64,000 nt of DNA from Laburnicola sp. R22_1 (lineage: Eukaryota > Ascomycota > Dothideomycetes > Pleosporales > Didymosphaeriaceae): contig JACONQ010000018.1 in assembly GCA_014281115.1 (NCBI GenBank), positions 1,054,001 through 1,118,000 of the forward strand, given 5' to 3'. Shown here piece by piece: positions 24,786-37,711 of the stretch. How positions within the stretch are numbered: the first letter of the stretch is position 1; the number at the start of each line of letters is the position of its first letter. Both the position numbers and the translations under genes were made by a program. The notes below the pieces were generated by a model that searched no databases, was not told the origin of the DNA, and saw only the letters and a list, made by a program, of their open reading frames with translations.

Positions 24786-24883
24786 TATACACATGATAAT
24801 AATAATTTTATTATTAATATTTTATATTATAATAATTGCATTAATAATAGTAGTTAATAAATAGTCAACTATCTAGTATTAAC

Positions 24884-25000
24884 GATCTTTGTTATGTAAA
24901 AATTCTAACTAAAGTTAAGTCTATACTATACACAAAGAAAAGTAAAATAGAAGGCACTATAACCTAGTATCTAGCATATAGTAGTAGTAATAAAAATTTA
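24884..25000 (+). repeat. Dispersed repeat C, copy
   Basis: Second copy 216 bp downstream of the first in the same orientation, so locally tandem-like. Confidence 0.6.
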
Positions 25001-25074
25001 TTATTAGCATTCGATATAATAGTATTATTAATAGTAATTAATAAATAGACTACTATTTAGTATAACTAAGTTAT

Positions 25075-25280
25075 ATATTATCTCTTAACTAGTAGACTAT
25101 TAGAAAGCTATAGTAGAGTATAAAGTTATAACTATAGTTTGCTATATACACATTATATAAGTCTGCCTACTCTTATAATATCCGCGACGTTTAAAAATTC
25201 TTTCCCTTTACTACTATCTAGTATAACTAAGTTATATATTATCTCTTAACTAGTAGACTATTAGAAAACTATAGTAGATT
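25075..25280 (+). repeat. Direct repeat of about 60 bp
   Basis: TAACTAAGTTATATATTATC... occurs near 25.06 kb and again near 25.22 kb, with long identical stretches including CTCTTAACTAGTAGACTATT. Confidence 0.65.
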
Positions 25281-25886
25281 GCAAAGTCGCAACTATAAGA
25301 GTAGTGTAGATAATAGAACGCTTAACTATAGTTTAGTTATTACGCTTATAACCTAGTAGTAGTATAACTATAGTTTACTATATATATAGCATATAAAGTC
25401 TATTTCTTATAATATTAGTAATGTCTAGTATATTAAATCTTTATCTTTAATGTATAACTACTATTACTATCTTTTAAATCTAGCTCTTTATCTATTATAT
25501 ACGGCAACGCGATAACTTTTTAGTTATAATCTAATATTATATCTAACTCTAACTTCGATACTATACTTTATAAGTACTAAAAGGTATATTTAAAAAATAG
25601 ATATATTATATTTAAAAGGCTTACTAAATCTATATTAAGTATAAATAAATTTTTAAATTATTTAGCTTAAGAAGATTAGCTTACAGCTATTATATAAGTA
25701 GTTATATAATAGTTTAGTATATATAACTACTATATATATAGTAAAACTTTAAAACTTTTACCTATTAAAAAAGTACTTTTAAAATAACTATAACTATAAT
25801 TTTGCTATATATTTAAGTTACTATATATAGTTAACTATTATTAAAAAAAGTATACACACTAGTATCTTTACCTACTTACTACTTAT

Positions 25887-25970
25887 TAAAGATCTTTATT
25901 ATGTGGAAATTCTAACTAAGATTAAGTTCGCACTATATATAGAGAGGAGTAAAATAAAAGGTACTTATTA
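25887..25970 (+). repeat. Dispersed repeat C, truncated copy
   Basis: Starts AAAGATCTTTATTATGTGG like the others and stops at the right inverted arm of the long-TIR element. Confidence 0.55.
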
Positions 25971-26315
25971 GGAAAGTTTTTCTACTTGACTATACAAATC
26001 GTGCATAGACATATATTGACTTACGCATTTACACGCATTTTTATATAAGTAATTTACTAGCACAAAAATGCTTAGAGATGTATAAATATACGCAGACTTA
26101 CACAAATATACATAAATAGTCTAATTAAGAAATTTTTTAAAGCTTTATAACTTTTTTACTAGTAAAGATATAATTTTTCTTTTTTAATAGATTATAGAGA
26201 AAATTCTAGTCTTTAATTATTTAATTTAAAAATACGCTTTTATTACGTAATTAGTTAGTAATTAAAAATCTCTTTATTTTACTAGTTATTATATATATTA
26301 CGTAATAGTATTATA

Positions 26316-26835
26316 TTAGAAAGAGAAATATCGCACACCTTTTAGTATATAGTATAACGCTATAAGAAAAAGCTATAGATATACTAAAAACAAATTAAAA
26401 AAATAAAGTAGTAAGATAGATTAGACTAGAAACTATTTATTAGTATGTGCAAATTATCCTCTTATACTAATAAGGTAGTTAGTTATAGTGTACTATAGTC
26501 TATAAATACTAAAGTTAAAGTTAAAGATAAGAATATAATATAGCCTACATATCAAGTATAAAAATCTATAACTAGATTAAGTGTTTATTTATTCTTATAT
26601 ACAAAGTATATTATTATATAAAATCTTAAAGTTATAATCTATTATATATAGTTATTCCTTAGTCTAATAATATTATTACTACTAGGCGAGTAGTTATATA
26701 TCTATACGTATATAATAAGAAAGATAATAATAATAATAGAGCTAGCTAGAATTAGTACTATAAAGATTAAACGCCTAATATTACTAACTATATAATAGTA
26801 GAATATAAGTAGTATAGTAAATAAATTATCTTAGC
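26316..26835 (-). mobile_element. Repeat 'L', copy 2, left part (split by gypsy B)
   Basis: Inverted match to 2.2-2.84 kb. It continues at 35557 after the gypsy insertion; TTAGC is present on both sides (26831-26835, 35557-35561). Confidence 0.65.
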
Positions 26836-27114
26836 TGCAAGGGCGGTACACGGCCTTATAGGGCAAACCTCTTAGCGACAGCTAGTATGGTTAAAAGAGA
26901 TAACTAAATTAAGACTATAATAAGATAGGGGATAAGGAAGGGACCTAGGAGGCCCTTACTTATATAGTGGGCAGCGTAGGGCATAGGCCTTACGCTAACT
27001 ACGCGCTAACACTAACTAGAAAAGGCGCCTTCTATAAGATAAAAGGCGCTATTATAGTGTAAAAGGAAAGGTAATAGTAAATAACTAGTAGGAAGATAGG
27101 CATAAACTGTTACA
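26836..27114 (-). repeat. Gypsy B 3' LTR
   Basis: Plus-strand reading TGCAAGGGCGG...CTGTTACA. It is less mutated than the 5' LTR: its TG and CA ends are intact, whereas the other copy reads TATAAGGG...TTATA. Confidence 0.9.
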
Positions 27115-29899
27115 TAACCCCCTTTTCAAAGTCTAAAAATAGAAAGGAAAGTATATAAAAATAGGGTGTTTTGGCGGATTTTTAACGTAACTAGCACTAT
27201 TTTAGGACTAAAGAGGGCTAGAATAGGGGCAATAGGCCCTTATAGTTCTAGCGGTAGCCTTAGTTTTTAATTTAGGTGCTATTTAGTAGAGATATTAAGG
27301 AAAGTTATTAGGGGTAAATTAGTAGATTAGTAAAAAATGCGGTAGAAACTATATCTTAGTGTTTAGCATTTTGCTAATAGAGCGCATTCTTAGCTCTAAC
27401 GCTATATAAAAATATAGTTAGCTAAAAAATTTCTAGTTAGTTTATTGCGCACTAGCGTAATTATATTATATAAGGTTTTCTAGTACTATAGAAAAGCGTT
27501 TTAAAAACGTGTTAACCTAACTATATAGTTTTTAATTAGGGTAGGGCGGCTCCTAAAGCTATAGGGGCTACTAGTAGTAGTAGGAACGTCTAGGAGTAAA
27601 GGGGCTATTAGGGAGTAAGAGTACTAAAAAGCGATAGGTATCTAGTTACACGCGTAAGCCTAAGGGCGTATAGATATTAAAAAGTAATAGCTACCTAGCT
27701 AAGCACGCCTAATATAGCGCTTTAACCCTGTCTTTGTAGGCATATTATCTTTAGGGATAGGCTTTAAAAAGGTGTTTTAGAGGGCGGTGTCTAGCCAAAT
27801 AGGTAACTATTTTAGGGGACTAGCTTACCTAAGGTACTTTTATTAATAAGCTTTAATTAGTAGGGAAGAGTTAATAAAGTTATTAGTAGGGTAATAAGTT
27901 AGATTAAGGTTATGCTCTTTTTACGCTGCCTAGTACTTTAATATTATATAGTCTACTTTACTATTAAAGATGTAAGAAACTAGCTACTTAGAAACTCTGT
28001 CTACCTTAATAGGTAGTTCTAGAGGTTATAATTAACCTAGTAAGGGATTATTTAGATTTCTTTAAAGCCTATTAGCATAGAAAACTAGGTGAACTCTTAT
28101 ATATTATGGGAGTTTAAGTATAAATAAGTGGCCTTTCTTGTCTATAATTAGGTACAGTCCTTTTATTTAATAATCTAACTTAACTAATAGGCGTTTAGTA
28201 ATAAATCCCTTTAGGGTAATAAAGACCTAGTCCCTAATATTAAAATTAATAGCGCGTCTGTATTTATTAGTCTGCTCTAATTATATTTCCTAGATAGTAG
28301 ATATGTTAGCGTAGACGGTGTTACAGACAAATTTGTAGGCTTTAGTATAGAGCTTAACCTACACCTTAGTCTTTTCTAAAGTAATATTATCTAGAGATTT
28401 AGTAACTAGTTAGGTATGCTTATGCTAGTCCTAGTGAAAGTATAGCTAATACCTAAACTTAATCTTAAAAGGCGAAACTCTAGTGCTGTTATAGGATAGT
28501 ATCGCTTAGGTCTAGTCTATACTAGGCAGCAAATCTAACTAGTTATCTTAATAAAAGTTAATAAATAGACGCAGACACTAGTTAAGATACTAATTTATAA
28601 TTTTAGTTTAGCTATTAGTTTATAAATACCGCGCTATAGAGAGAAGTTACTTAATATCTATAAGCTTATACAAAAGAGCTAAGAAAGTGGAGATAAACTA
28701 GGGGCTATAGTTAGAGATAATTAATCTAGGGGGGCTAAAGACTCTAAATATATACTAATAGTAGAGATTGGTGACTTGTTTAGTAGTAACTATCTTATAG
28801 CAGGGTATAGAAAAGGCACACTTAGATAGGTGGCAATAAGATACTATTGCATTATTATACCCTTTCGTATCCTTAGGGAATAATTTAAAATTAATTAAGA
28901 CATCTTGCTAGATATTTTTAGGAATAGAAAGTGGGTGTAATACGGCTAACTTTCTATCTAGTAGGGGCTTGCTCTACTAATAGTCTTTATAATTAAGAAT
29001 ATGCTTATTAATATTAGTAATTATGCCCTTCTAGTAATATATCTAGCGTAAAATCTAGAGAGTCTTTTATAGACCTAAATAGGCAGTAATCTAATAAGTA
29101 TATATTGTTTAAATTAGATGCGTCTAAAGAAACTCTATAGAGGGAACTACTAGGCAGTCTTTATAGAGAAGTAACTCTAAAGGGGTAAGGGCAAAACCTA
29201 GTAATTCGAAATAGGCAGCTTTTTAGAGCGATTTAAGCACCTTATGTGTTTAATTAGTATATAGTAGGCAATTAATAAGTATATAAGAATAGGCTCTTTT
29301 AGGGCTTATATTAACTTTTTCTTCCTTTTGCTCTGCAATTATAATAACTATAAAAGCTACTTTAGCAGTATCTAGTAGTTATAGGAGAAAAAACTAGGTG
29401 TAAGTCTCTTAATCCTTCTTCTTCTACAACTTTAGCTTGTCCTATTTCCTAAATAGCGTATTAGCTATAATATTTGCGATGCCTAGTTAGTATATAATTT
29501 AATAATAGTATTTAGATAGCTTTTTAGACTAATAAGCCTACTATAAAAAGAGCTTATATTTAGTACTAAAGTACTTAAGGGCCTAATAATTAGTAATAAT
29601 ATTAAAGGGCTTAGTAGTTTAGAGGCCAATTAGTTGCGCTCTCTATTCTAAAAGGCCCTACATAACTACTAATATTTCCTTATTATAAATATTATAATTC
29701 AACTTAGTAGGCTTTAATAATTTAGAGTACTATATAACTAGGCACTAGGTACTATTAGATTATAGTTAACTAAGAAAACCTATATTAACGCTATTACCAA
29801 AGTTAGTTTCTATATAGATAATTCAAAATAGGGAGTACTATAAAACTAGGACGTCGCTAGCTATAAGTTGCTTAGCAGCTTTAAAGACGGCATGTTCCT

Positions 29900-30500
29900 A
29901 GTCTCTAAAGGTGTAGAAGGCACTATTTTTTAAAAGCTTAATTAAAAGGCAAATAACCCACCTATAGTAAGGAAAAAAGAAGTAGTAGTAGTTGCAAAAA
30001 CCTAAAAAGCTTTTATAATATCTTAAGTATTATAGGCTCTTTTTATTTTTAAACCATAGTGGTCTTTGTAGAGTCCGTATAAATTTCTTTAGTGCTGATA
30101 ATATATCCTAAGAACTTAGTTTCTATTATAGCAAATTTGTATTTCTTAAGATTAGCTTAGAAATTAGTGTTTTTTAAGCAGAGTAGGACCTTGCAAATAT
30201 ATTCTTTATATTCTAAAGAATTCTTAGAAAAGATAAGAATGTTATTAATATACATAGTATAGAAGTTGTCTAGATAATTGCCTAGAACACTATTATAAAA
30301 CTATTAAATGGTAGTAGAACTATTATAAAGACTAAAGGGTAAGACCCTATACTTATAATTTCTATACTAGGTTTAAAAAGTAGTTAGCGCTTTAGTCTCT
30401 AAGGTAAGCTAAATTTAGTAGAATACTTAGCGAATATTAAGCTTAGTAAAGAGTCTTGCTCTAGAGAGGCGTATAAGTGTCTTCTTAATAAGTAGAATTA
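29900..30500 (-). pseudogene. Gypsy reverse transcriptase remnant
   Basis: On the minus strand the frame reads VLPFSLYNSSTTI at 30346-30308, two stops where the family has Q and R, then FYNSVLGNYLDNF and YINNILIFSKN at 30252-30220. The catalytic YIDDIL box (30252-30235) has both aspartates changed to N, as G-to-A mutation would do. This fixes the class as Ty3/gypsy and the strand as minus. The borders are approximate. Confidence 0.85.
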
Positions 30501-33029
30501 CTATAACGTCCTTTTTAGTAATAGTATTAAGCTAGTAGTAATTAATATAAAAGCCCTAATCTCTATTTAGCTTTTTAGTAAATAATACTAGCAAAGTAAA
30601 TCTAGTGTCGCTAGAAATATTAAACCTGCGCTTAATATAGTTATTAATATAGGCTTTAAGGAGTTTAAGATGCTTTAAGAATATGCTATATAAAAGTAAG
30701 GTAGTAAGCGTAGATAGATCTTTAGTAAGGTTAATATAGTAATTAACGCCCTTTTAGTAAGGTAGAAGGGTATTAAAATCTAATTTTAAAAAATAGGTAG
30801 GCTTCGCTCTGGCGTATCCTAGCTAGAAGAGTACTTATTCTATTTTAGCAAGTAGGTTAGCTTAGGACTTGTTTTCTAAACTGTGCATCTTGCTCTTATA
30901 GTCCTTAATAAGTTTGGCTAGCTTATAGGGGCTAGTATAACTAATAATTATATTAGACTTATAGCCACTATTTAAAGAAAAGGCTACAGCGCTTACTATA
31001 TTAATATTAAAGCTAACAGCGTATAATTGTTCCTGCGTTAGCGCCTAAATAAGTTCTAAGAGGTTAGCTAGATCCTATAGAGCTAGTAGGTCTACTAAAA
31101 ATAATTTATTATTTATCTTCTATAAGTTCTCCTTTTGTATTAGTGATTTAGTAGGGCGGAAGGGAGCTATCCTAGGTTGTTTTAGCTAGGATAGCTTAAA
31201 TTAAATAGTTAATTTCTATAAGAACTGTCTAATCTTTAAATTGGCTTCTCTAGTAGGATTATAGTCTCTAGGTCTAGGGCTAGAGATAATATCTAGATTC
31301 TGCTATATAATTTCTAGGGGCTAGTCTTACTAGTGGCTTCTTTAGATAGTAGGGATAAGGTAACTAACAGGTAACTTATTATCTAATAGCTCTTTGTCTA
31401 AGAAAGATAGCTCTATAGCCTCTATACTACTATCTCTATTAAAGTTATCCTTATAGCTTAGTTTCTAGTAAGCCTTTAAGTACATTCTAATAACTAAGAT
31501 AGTAAAGTTAGGAAGCTAGACAGAGATTTCCTTAGAGACGCTTTAGTTAGCTTTTAATAAGCGAGTCTTTTAGTAGGTATAGTTCTACTTTTTAAGTAGA
31601 CTGTTCTATTAAGTAGTATTATTCTAGTAGGAAGGGTTAGGTAGGAGAGAAGTCTATAGTAGGATAAGATTGCTAGTAAAGATTAGATTCTTATTATCTT
31701 TCTAATAAAGGCGGCAGTCCTAGGCGTTAACTAGGCAGTTAGCTTACTTAAAAAATTTCCTACTAATAATAAGATTATAGTCCTTTATATTATAGAAAAC
31801 AAACTATATAGTAAAGCTGCGTCTATTAATATTAAGCTAGGCTATAAAATAGGTATCTACTTTTATACTTCTCTTTCCTATAAAGTTCTTAAGAAGGATT
31901 AGTGTCTTTAGGTAGAGAAGTTTAGCTTTAAGCTATTTTTATACTGCCTTTATATACTATAAAGAGATAAGATTATAAGTGCTAGCACTAGTATCTATTA
32001 AGGCTTATAACCTAAGAACTAATCTTTAGAATATAATTTGCACTAGTATAACTAGCTAGAGGCCTCTAAATAGCTTAGGAACCCTTACTATCTTATTATC
32101 TATAGGTAGTAATTTTAGTTTGGCATTTGTGTTTTATAATTAAAAATATAGCTTATCTAAATTAATTAGTTTAGTAGCTCCTATATAAGCTACTAGGTTA
32201 AAGTGGTCTAGTAGCTTATATTTAAAGCCTTATTATCTAATAAATTACATACCTCTAAATGAGAGTAGTAGGCAATACTAAGTTTATTTAAATTAAGATT
32301 ATCTACTACCTATACATTTACTTGCGTGGCTATCTTTTAAAAATAGTTATAGCAGCTTAAGTACTTATTCTCTATCTTACTACACTAAAAATAAGTATTG
32401 TGCTTAATACACTATATTTTGTTATAGTTATAAAAAGGTAAGAAGGAAATAGTAGGTCTAGAGTAGAGTGCTTATTTTTTAGTTACTATATATAAGAGCT
32501 TTGATTTAGAGAGTAGTACTTTATAAGAGGTCTATATACGTGCCTAAAATAGGCTTATTATATTATTATCTTAGAGAGTGCAGCTAGCTATAGCTATCTA
32601 GCGTTTAATTTCTTAGTAGTTAACTTAAGTTGTAATTTGTCCTTCTAGGTCTTTATATCTAGTTTACCCTTCCTAGCTAGACTCTTAAAAGCCTATAGGA
32701 ACGTCTAGGCGTCTATTCTATTAGAGAGGAAGAGCTTATAAAACTTTTCACATGCCTATTAGAAAGCAAAAGAATTATAGTAAGTCTCTTCTAGAAATTT
32801 AAAAAATAAGTTAGGTCCACAATCTTTTTAAAGGGCCTAATTTATTTAATACTAATTTTGCGCGGCCTCTTAAGGCGCGCCTCTAAGATAGCTAAGTATA
32901 GCTTTTATAAAGTTATCTTAATTTTCTATATAGTTGTTACCTTAGTAGTAGTCTATATTTACCCAGATTTTATTACGCATATTCACTAGCTAATCTTTAA
33001 TACTAGGGCTAGATTAACCGTTTCTATAG

Positions 33030-33148
33030 TTTTTTTTTTTTGCAACTAAGGAGTTTCTAATAAAAATATTACAACAATAGCAAATATCCCTCCTACTGTT
33101 GTATATATAGAAAAGTGTTTTAAGATATTAATAAAAAGAAGTTTTCCT
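33030..33148 (-). mobile_element. Short A-tailed retroposon, copy 3 (119 bp)
   Basis: Inserted in gypsy B with a 9 bp duplication TTTCTATAG (33021-33029, 33149-33157). The corresponding place in gypsy A (about 1500-1515) has the uninterrupted site. Confidence 0.8.
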
Positions 33149-34690
33149 TTTCTATAGTACTTATTAATATTAGGTAGCTTTGCAGAGCGTCCTGGCTTAG
33201 ACACACTAGATAGGGCGGCTAAAGCGTATCTACCCTAGGGCACATTAATCTGGGCGCTATTAACAAGCTTAGTTTATATATATTCTAGGACTAAGAAGTA
33301 GCAAAAAGTGTTATTCTATTATAGAGTAGGCACTATAAGCTAGGGTGGATATTATAGTGCACATTAGGGCGCAGCTAGGTAGAATAAGCTCTACTTAGAC
33401 ACCTAAGAGCAGTATAAACTATATAGTAGATTAGGCGTTCCTAAGCTAGGGAATTTTAAGAGGACTTAAGTACAGTACTACAGATTATAACTATCTTTAA
33501 TAAAGGGAAGAACTTTCTTAGAGCTAAATAAGCCTTATCTAATAGCTGCTTAATTAGCAATATTAGGCTAGAAGTAGAAATTTTCTAAGACTATATATAT
33601 TATAGTGTAGGGTGCTATTACCTTAAGTGTAGTAAAAGCTTATTTAAATATATTAGCGCACTTATATAAAGTCTAAATAAGGACCTACTATTTAGGGTCT
33701 TTTTTAGACTTTGTAATAGCCCTAGTTACTAAATCTAGTACTATTTCTAAAAATAGGCCTTAAGAAAAGCAATGTTAAGCCTAAAGCTAATAGGTAGCAA
33801 GTAACTATCTTATTTCCAAGCTATGCTAGATTAATTAGTCTAGCTTAAATTTTTCTATAAACGCGTTATACTTACTAGTAGCTTTAAGTTTAGCTTTGCC
33901 TTAGTGCGTAAGCTACTTAAGGTCTACTATTAAAAATTTATTACTTAGCTAGTCTACTTTAAGTATAGTAAGATAGTAATTATACTATAAGTTATAAAGA
34001 ATTCTATTAGGGTAGACCTTTTTAATAGTTTAATAATACTCTTTTTTATAAGACTAGGGGCAAAGCAACTAGTTATCTAGAAAGTAGCTATTAGCTACTT
34101 TCTATACTAAATAGATAATAGCTTACTAGTAGAGTTAAGTAGAGGAATCTTCTTAAAGTAAGTATTATATAGACTATTATTAGCGAGGTGCAGGCGAATA
34201 TCCACCTCTATATTATTAATTTTAGAACTATCTAGGGGTAAAGAGGACGTAGGAAACGTTCTAAAAGTCTCTTAAATTAAAAGGCAGCAGCTTACTATAG
34301 TATAGGTAGTAGTAGAGTTAAGTAAAGTAGGGGTTATAAAAAGGGTATAGTAGATAGACCTAAGGTAGTAGGTCTTATCTAGCGTGCGAACTAGCGCATA
34401 GTTTAAGCTAAGAAAAGATTAGGTAAAAGATAAAGTATAAGATAAAATGTGTAAAACTTTAACCTCTATATTACTACTATAGCCTAGCTCTAATTCCTCT
34501 AGCTTTATACCTTCCGCTGTTGCTATAATAGCGCTAGAAGGTAGTTATTAGGCGAGTTAGTTTAATAGGGTGTAGCGTAGTAGTTACTATTTATTAATTA
34601 TTAATTATTATTTATTTTTAGAATATTAGAATTTTAGAGGTAGCCTTTTTTAATAAATCTTAGTATAGTGTAATAACTACCTAGCATAAC

Positions 34691-35162
34691 TAGTAACTAA
34701 TAAAGATCCTACCCTTGTGCAATAAGTAGAGGAGGAACTTAAAAGTAGCCTTTCTTAATAGACCTTAGGGTAGTAAAACACAAACTCCCTAGCGCTAAGA
34801 ATCCTTTCTAGTAACTAACAAAGTTCCTACCCTTATGCAATAAGTAGAGGAGGGACTTAGAAGTAGTCTCTTTTAATAGACCTTAGGGTAGTAAAGTATA
34901 AACTCTTTAGCGCTAGGAATTCTTCCTAGTAACTAATAAAGTTCCTATCCTTATATAATAAGTAGAGGAGGGACTTAAAAGTAGCCTCTCTTCATAGACC
35001 TTAGGGTAGTAAAGCACAAACTTCTTAGCGCTAGGGATCCTTTCTAGTAACTAATAAAGTTTCTACCCTTATGCGATAAGTAAAGAAGGGACTTAGAAGC
35101 AGCCTTTCTTAATAGACCTTAGGATAATAAAATACAAACTCCCTAGCACTAGGGATTCTTTC
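34691..35162. repeat. Minisatellite, four 118 bp units, in the gypsy B leader
   Basis: Units start at 34691, 34809, 34927 and 35045, each with TAGTAACTAA. They lie between the 5' LTR and the gag region. Copy A has one such unit; copy C has a related array of 105-109 bp units. Confidence 0.85.
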
Positions 35163-35277
35163 TAGTAACTAATAAGGTAAACTTTTACTAATTTAACCGC
35201 CTATAGGTAGTATCTTAAGAGAGGAGTAGATATTATATTACTATCTATAGCTAAAGAAAATATTAATCTTAGTATAA

Positions 35278-35556
35278 TATAAGGGTAGTATATAGTCTTA
35301 TAGGGTAAACCTCTTAGGTACAGCTAGTATAGTTAAAAGAAATAACTAAATTAAGACTATACTAAAAAAGGGGATAAGGAAGGGACCTAGGGGGCCCTTG
35401 CTTATATAGTGAGCGGTATAGAGTATAGGCCCCACACTAACTACGCGCTAACACTAACTAGGAAAGACGCCTTCTATAAGGTAAAAGACGCTATTAGGGT
35501 GTAAAAGAAAAGGTAATAGTAAATAACTAGTAGGAAGGCAGGTATAAACTATTATA
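35278..35556 (-). repeat. Gypsy B 5' LTR
   Basis: 279 bp, identical in length to the 3' LTR. Most differences are C/T or G/A. Confidence 0.9.
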
Positions 35557-37072
35557 TTAGCTAGTTTATTAGAGTCCTATTACCTTAATAAGTATATAGG
35601 GACTATATATATAGAATTTAACTTATAGCTTACTCTCTACTAGTTTAGATACCTTATACTTAGCTATATTAATAAGAGTTACTAGATATATTTTTAAAAG
35701 TAATAAAAAAGGATAAGTAAAAGTTATAAGAGGCTCTAAAAATAAAATAAGGCTATATAGCCTAAAAAAGCTATAGTATAATTATTAAAATAAAATTTAT
35801 ATAGAATAGCTATAAAAGGTATTAGGTATATATAGGTACATACTTACACTATAGAATTTCTATAAAAGATAAATAAAGTAAGGCTAATACTAAAAAAGTA
35901 TACTAGAGGTTAATAAGTTAATAAGTTATTAGTAGAGAATAGTAGAGTGCTATTTAGTATTAGGAGTAGGGAGCGCGTGTGCGCAATTTATTGTATATTA
36001 TAATAGTAGAGTAGAGTAGAAGTTCTAAGTAGTTAATTATCTAGTAATATAGTAAAAGATTATGGGGATTTTTTTTTGCGACTAAAAGATTTCTAATAAA
36101 AATATTATAATAATAGCAAATATCTCTCCTACTATTATATATATAAGAAAGCGTTTTAAGGTATTAATAAAAAGGAATTAGCGCGTTATAAGCGAGCTAA
36201 GCGAGCTTAGTAGACTTAGCGCGCCTACTCTAACTAAAAAAATCTATATATAAAACTATAGGTAAGGCTATATTACTATATTATAGTTTAGAGTAGGGAG
36301 AAGGTATAAAATAGCGCTGGCGCTATAATACTGCAACTATTATCTTCCTTCTTTACTATTATCTCTAAAGATATTACTAGAAGTAATAGCTATATTAATA
36401 AGTTTATGCTACTTATAAAATATATACTAGGTAGAAGCCTATACATACTATAGATATACTAACTCTCTATCTCTATATTAAAGTTAACCTTAAGACTTCT
36501 ACTACTATTGCTCTATTTTCTACTATCTTCCTAAGCTTTAATATTAATACCGCTATTAAGGCTGCCTAAAAGTACGCTCTAAAGATCTATCTACTTACTA
36601 CTATTACTAGGTCTATACTAGAGTATTACTTTATCTATAAGATTATTAATAGAAAGTATATATATCTTACTTTATATAAGGCGATTCTAGTGTACTAGTT
36701 AGACTAGTAATAGATTAGTAACTATAGGAGTAGTAATAATAGATGCATAGAGTTCCTATCACAGTTTTTTATATTACTACTAATTAGGAAGACGGTAATA
36801 GAGGGCAGAATTAAGGGAAACGAAAAGAAGATATTTATTAATAAGTTGCTAGAGGAAGAGACAGTTGTGTAAATACGTTAGATTCTTATATAAAAGATTA
36901 TAAGGTAGTATTAATTATCTAGTAATATAGTAGGTAGGTAGGTAAGTTAGGATATTATTATTATAGAGTTAGTTATCTTAGAAGCTAGGAGAGATATTAG
37001 AAAAACTTTAATACGCCCTAGTCTTAGAGCTTAGCATATACGTAATATTATATAATATTATATAGGCGCTAG
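35557..37072 (-). mobile_element. Repeat 'L', copy 2, right part
   Basis: Inverted match to 1.6-2.25 kb of copy 1, resuming after gypsy B and interrupted again by the long A-tailed retroposon (36068-36891). Confidence 0.6.
36068..36891 (-). mobile_element. Long form of the A-tailed retroposon (824 bp)
   Basis: The last ~110 bp (36068-36178) are the short retroposon; about 710 bp of extra sequence lie upstream of it. The whole is flanked by a 14 bp duplication, AAAAGATTATGGGG (36054-36067) and AAAAGATTATAAGG (36892-36905). The uninterrupted sequence exists in repeat L copy 1 near 1.79 kb. I could not identify a protein in the extra part. Confidence 0.7.
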
Positions 37073-37082
37073 TAATATAATA

Positions 37083-37193
37083 TTTTTTTACAACTAAGGG
37101 GTTTCTAATAAAATATTACAATAATAGTAGATATTTCTCCTACTATTATATATATAGAAAAGCGTTTTACGATAGTGTTAATACAAAGAATTA
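37083..37193 (-). mobile_element. Short A-tailed retroposon, copy 5 (111 bp)
   Basis: 10 bp duplication TAATATAATA (37073-37082, 37194-37203). The boundary is less certain because the target is AT-rich. Confidence 0.65.
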
Positions 37194-37304
37194 TAATATA
37201 ATAAGAAAAGGTAGTAATTAAATATAGTAGAACTACTTAATAACTAATAAGTAGAGGTAGTTTATACTTCTAACTAGAAGAAATATTATTATATAAAAGT
37301 ATAG

Positions 37305-37711
37305 TACTAATAAAATATTATATAAATTTTTAAAAAAGTTATAATAATAATAATAAAGTAGTTAAAAAGTTATTAAAGTTTAAACTTTATATAATAGTAT
37401 TCTTTGCTAAGCCACTAATTTTTATCTAATATAATTCTTTTAAATAATTATAAAACTAAATTTTTCTATTTTTAAATCTATAAAAACTAGAATTTAGAAT
37501 TAGGTAGTAGTTCTATATAATACGCTAGTAATTAATACTATTATATTAACTAGTAATTACTATCTAGTAAAAGACTTTAACTTTATACTTTAAAAAAATT
37601 CTAATTTTTTAAAGCTTAATAAGCAGCTTACTAAGTAGATTACTAAGCTTTTTAAATTTTAACTAATTAAAGAGCTTTATTTACTAATTAATTAGTATTT
37701 TATAAGTAGTA
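37305..37711 (-). repeat. Repeat 'R', copy 2, left part
   Basis: Inverted match to 23.52-23.93 kb; it continues at 38414 after the palindromic MITE. Confidence 0.65.

Larger units (their letters stand above)
23941..26307. mobile_element. Non-autonomous element with long terminal inverted repeats
   Basis: The outer 27 bp at 23941-23967 and 26281-26307 are perfect inverted copies. Inverted similarity continues for about 330 bp, including a shared GCATTTTTGTGCTAG segment at about 24.19 kb and 26.06 kb. GTACTATATT (23915) and GTATTATATT (26308) outside may be a target duplication. There is no transposase; the interior holds repeat C copies and an A-tailed retroposon. The class (Mutator- or hAT-like) is a guess from the long TIR. 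Confidence 0.6.
26836..35556 (-). mobile_element. Complete Ty3/gypsy retrotransposon copy B, RIP-decayed
   Basis: 8721 bp with two 279 bp LTRs (5' LTR 35278-35556, 3' LTR 26836-27114) and a 5 bp target duplication TTAGC. The polypurine tract AAAAGGGGG (minus strand) lies just inside the 3' LTR at about 27118-27126. The reverse transcriptase region is still recognisable near 30.2-30.4 kb. The element contains a short A-tailed retroposon (33030-33148) and a leader minisatellite (34691-35162). No long ORF survives. Confidence 0.9.

Noticed and set aside
34691..35162. CRISPR-like array
   Set aside because: The 118 bp units are contiguous tandem repeats without spacers, in a fungal retrotransposon leader.
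36180..36890. Possible coding remnant in the long retroposon
   Set aside because: No frame gave a recognisable reverse transcriptase, endonuclease or other motif; stops are dense.
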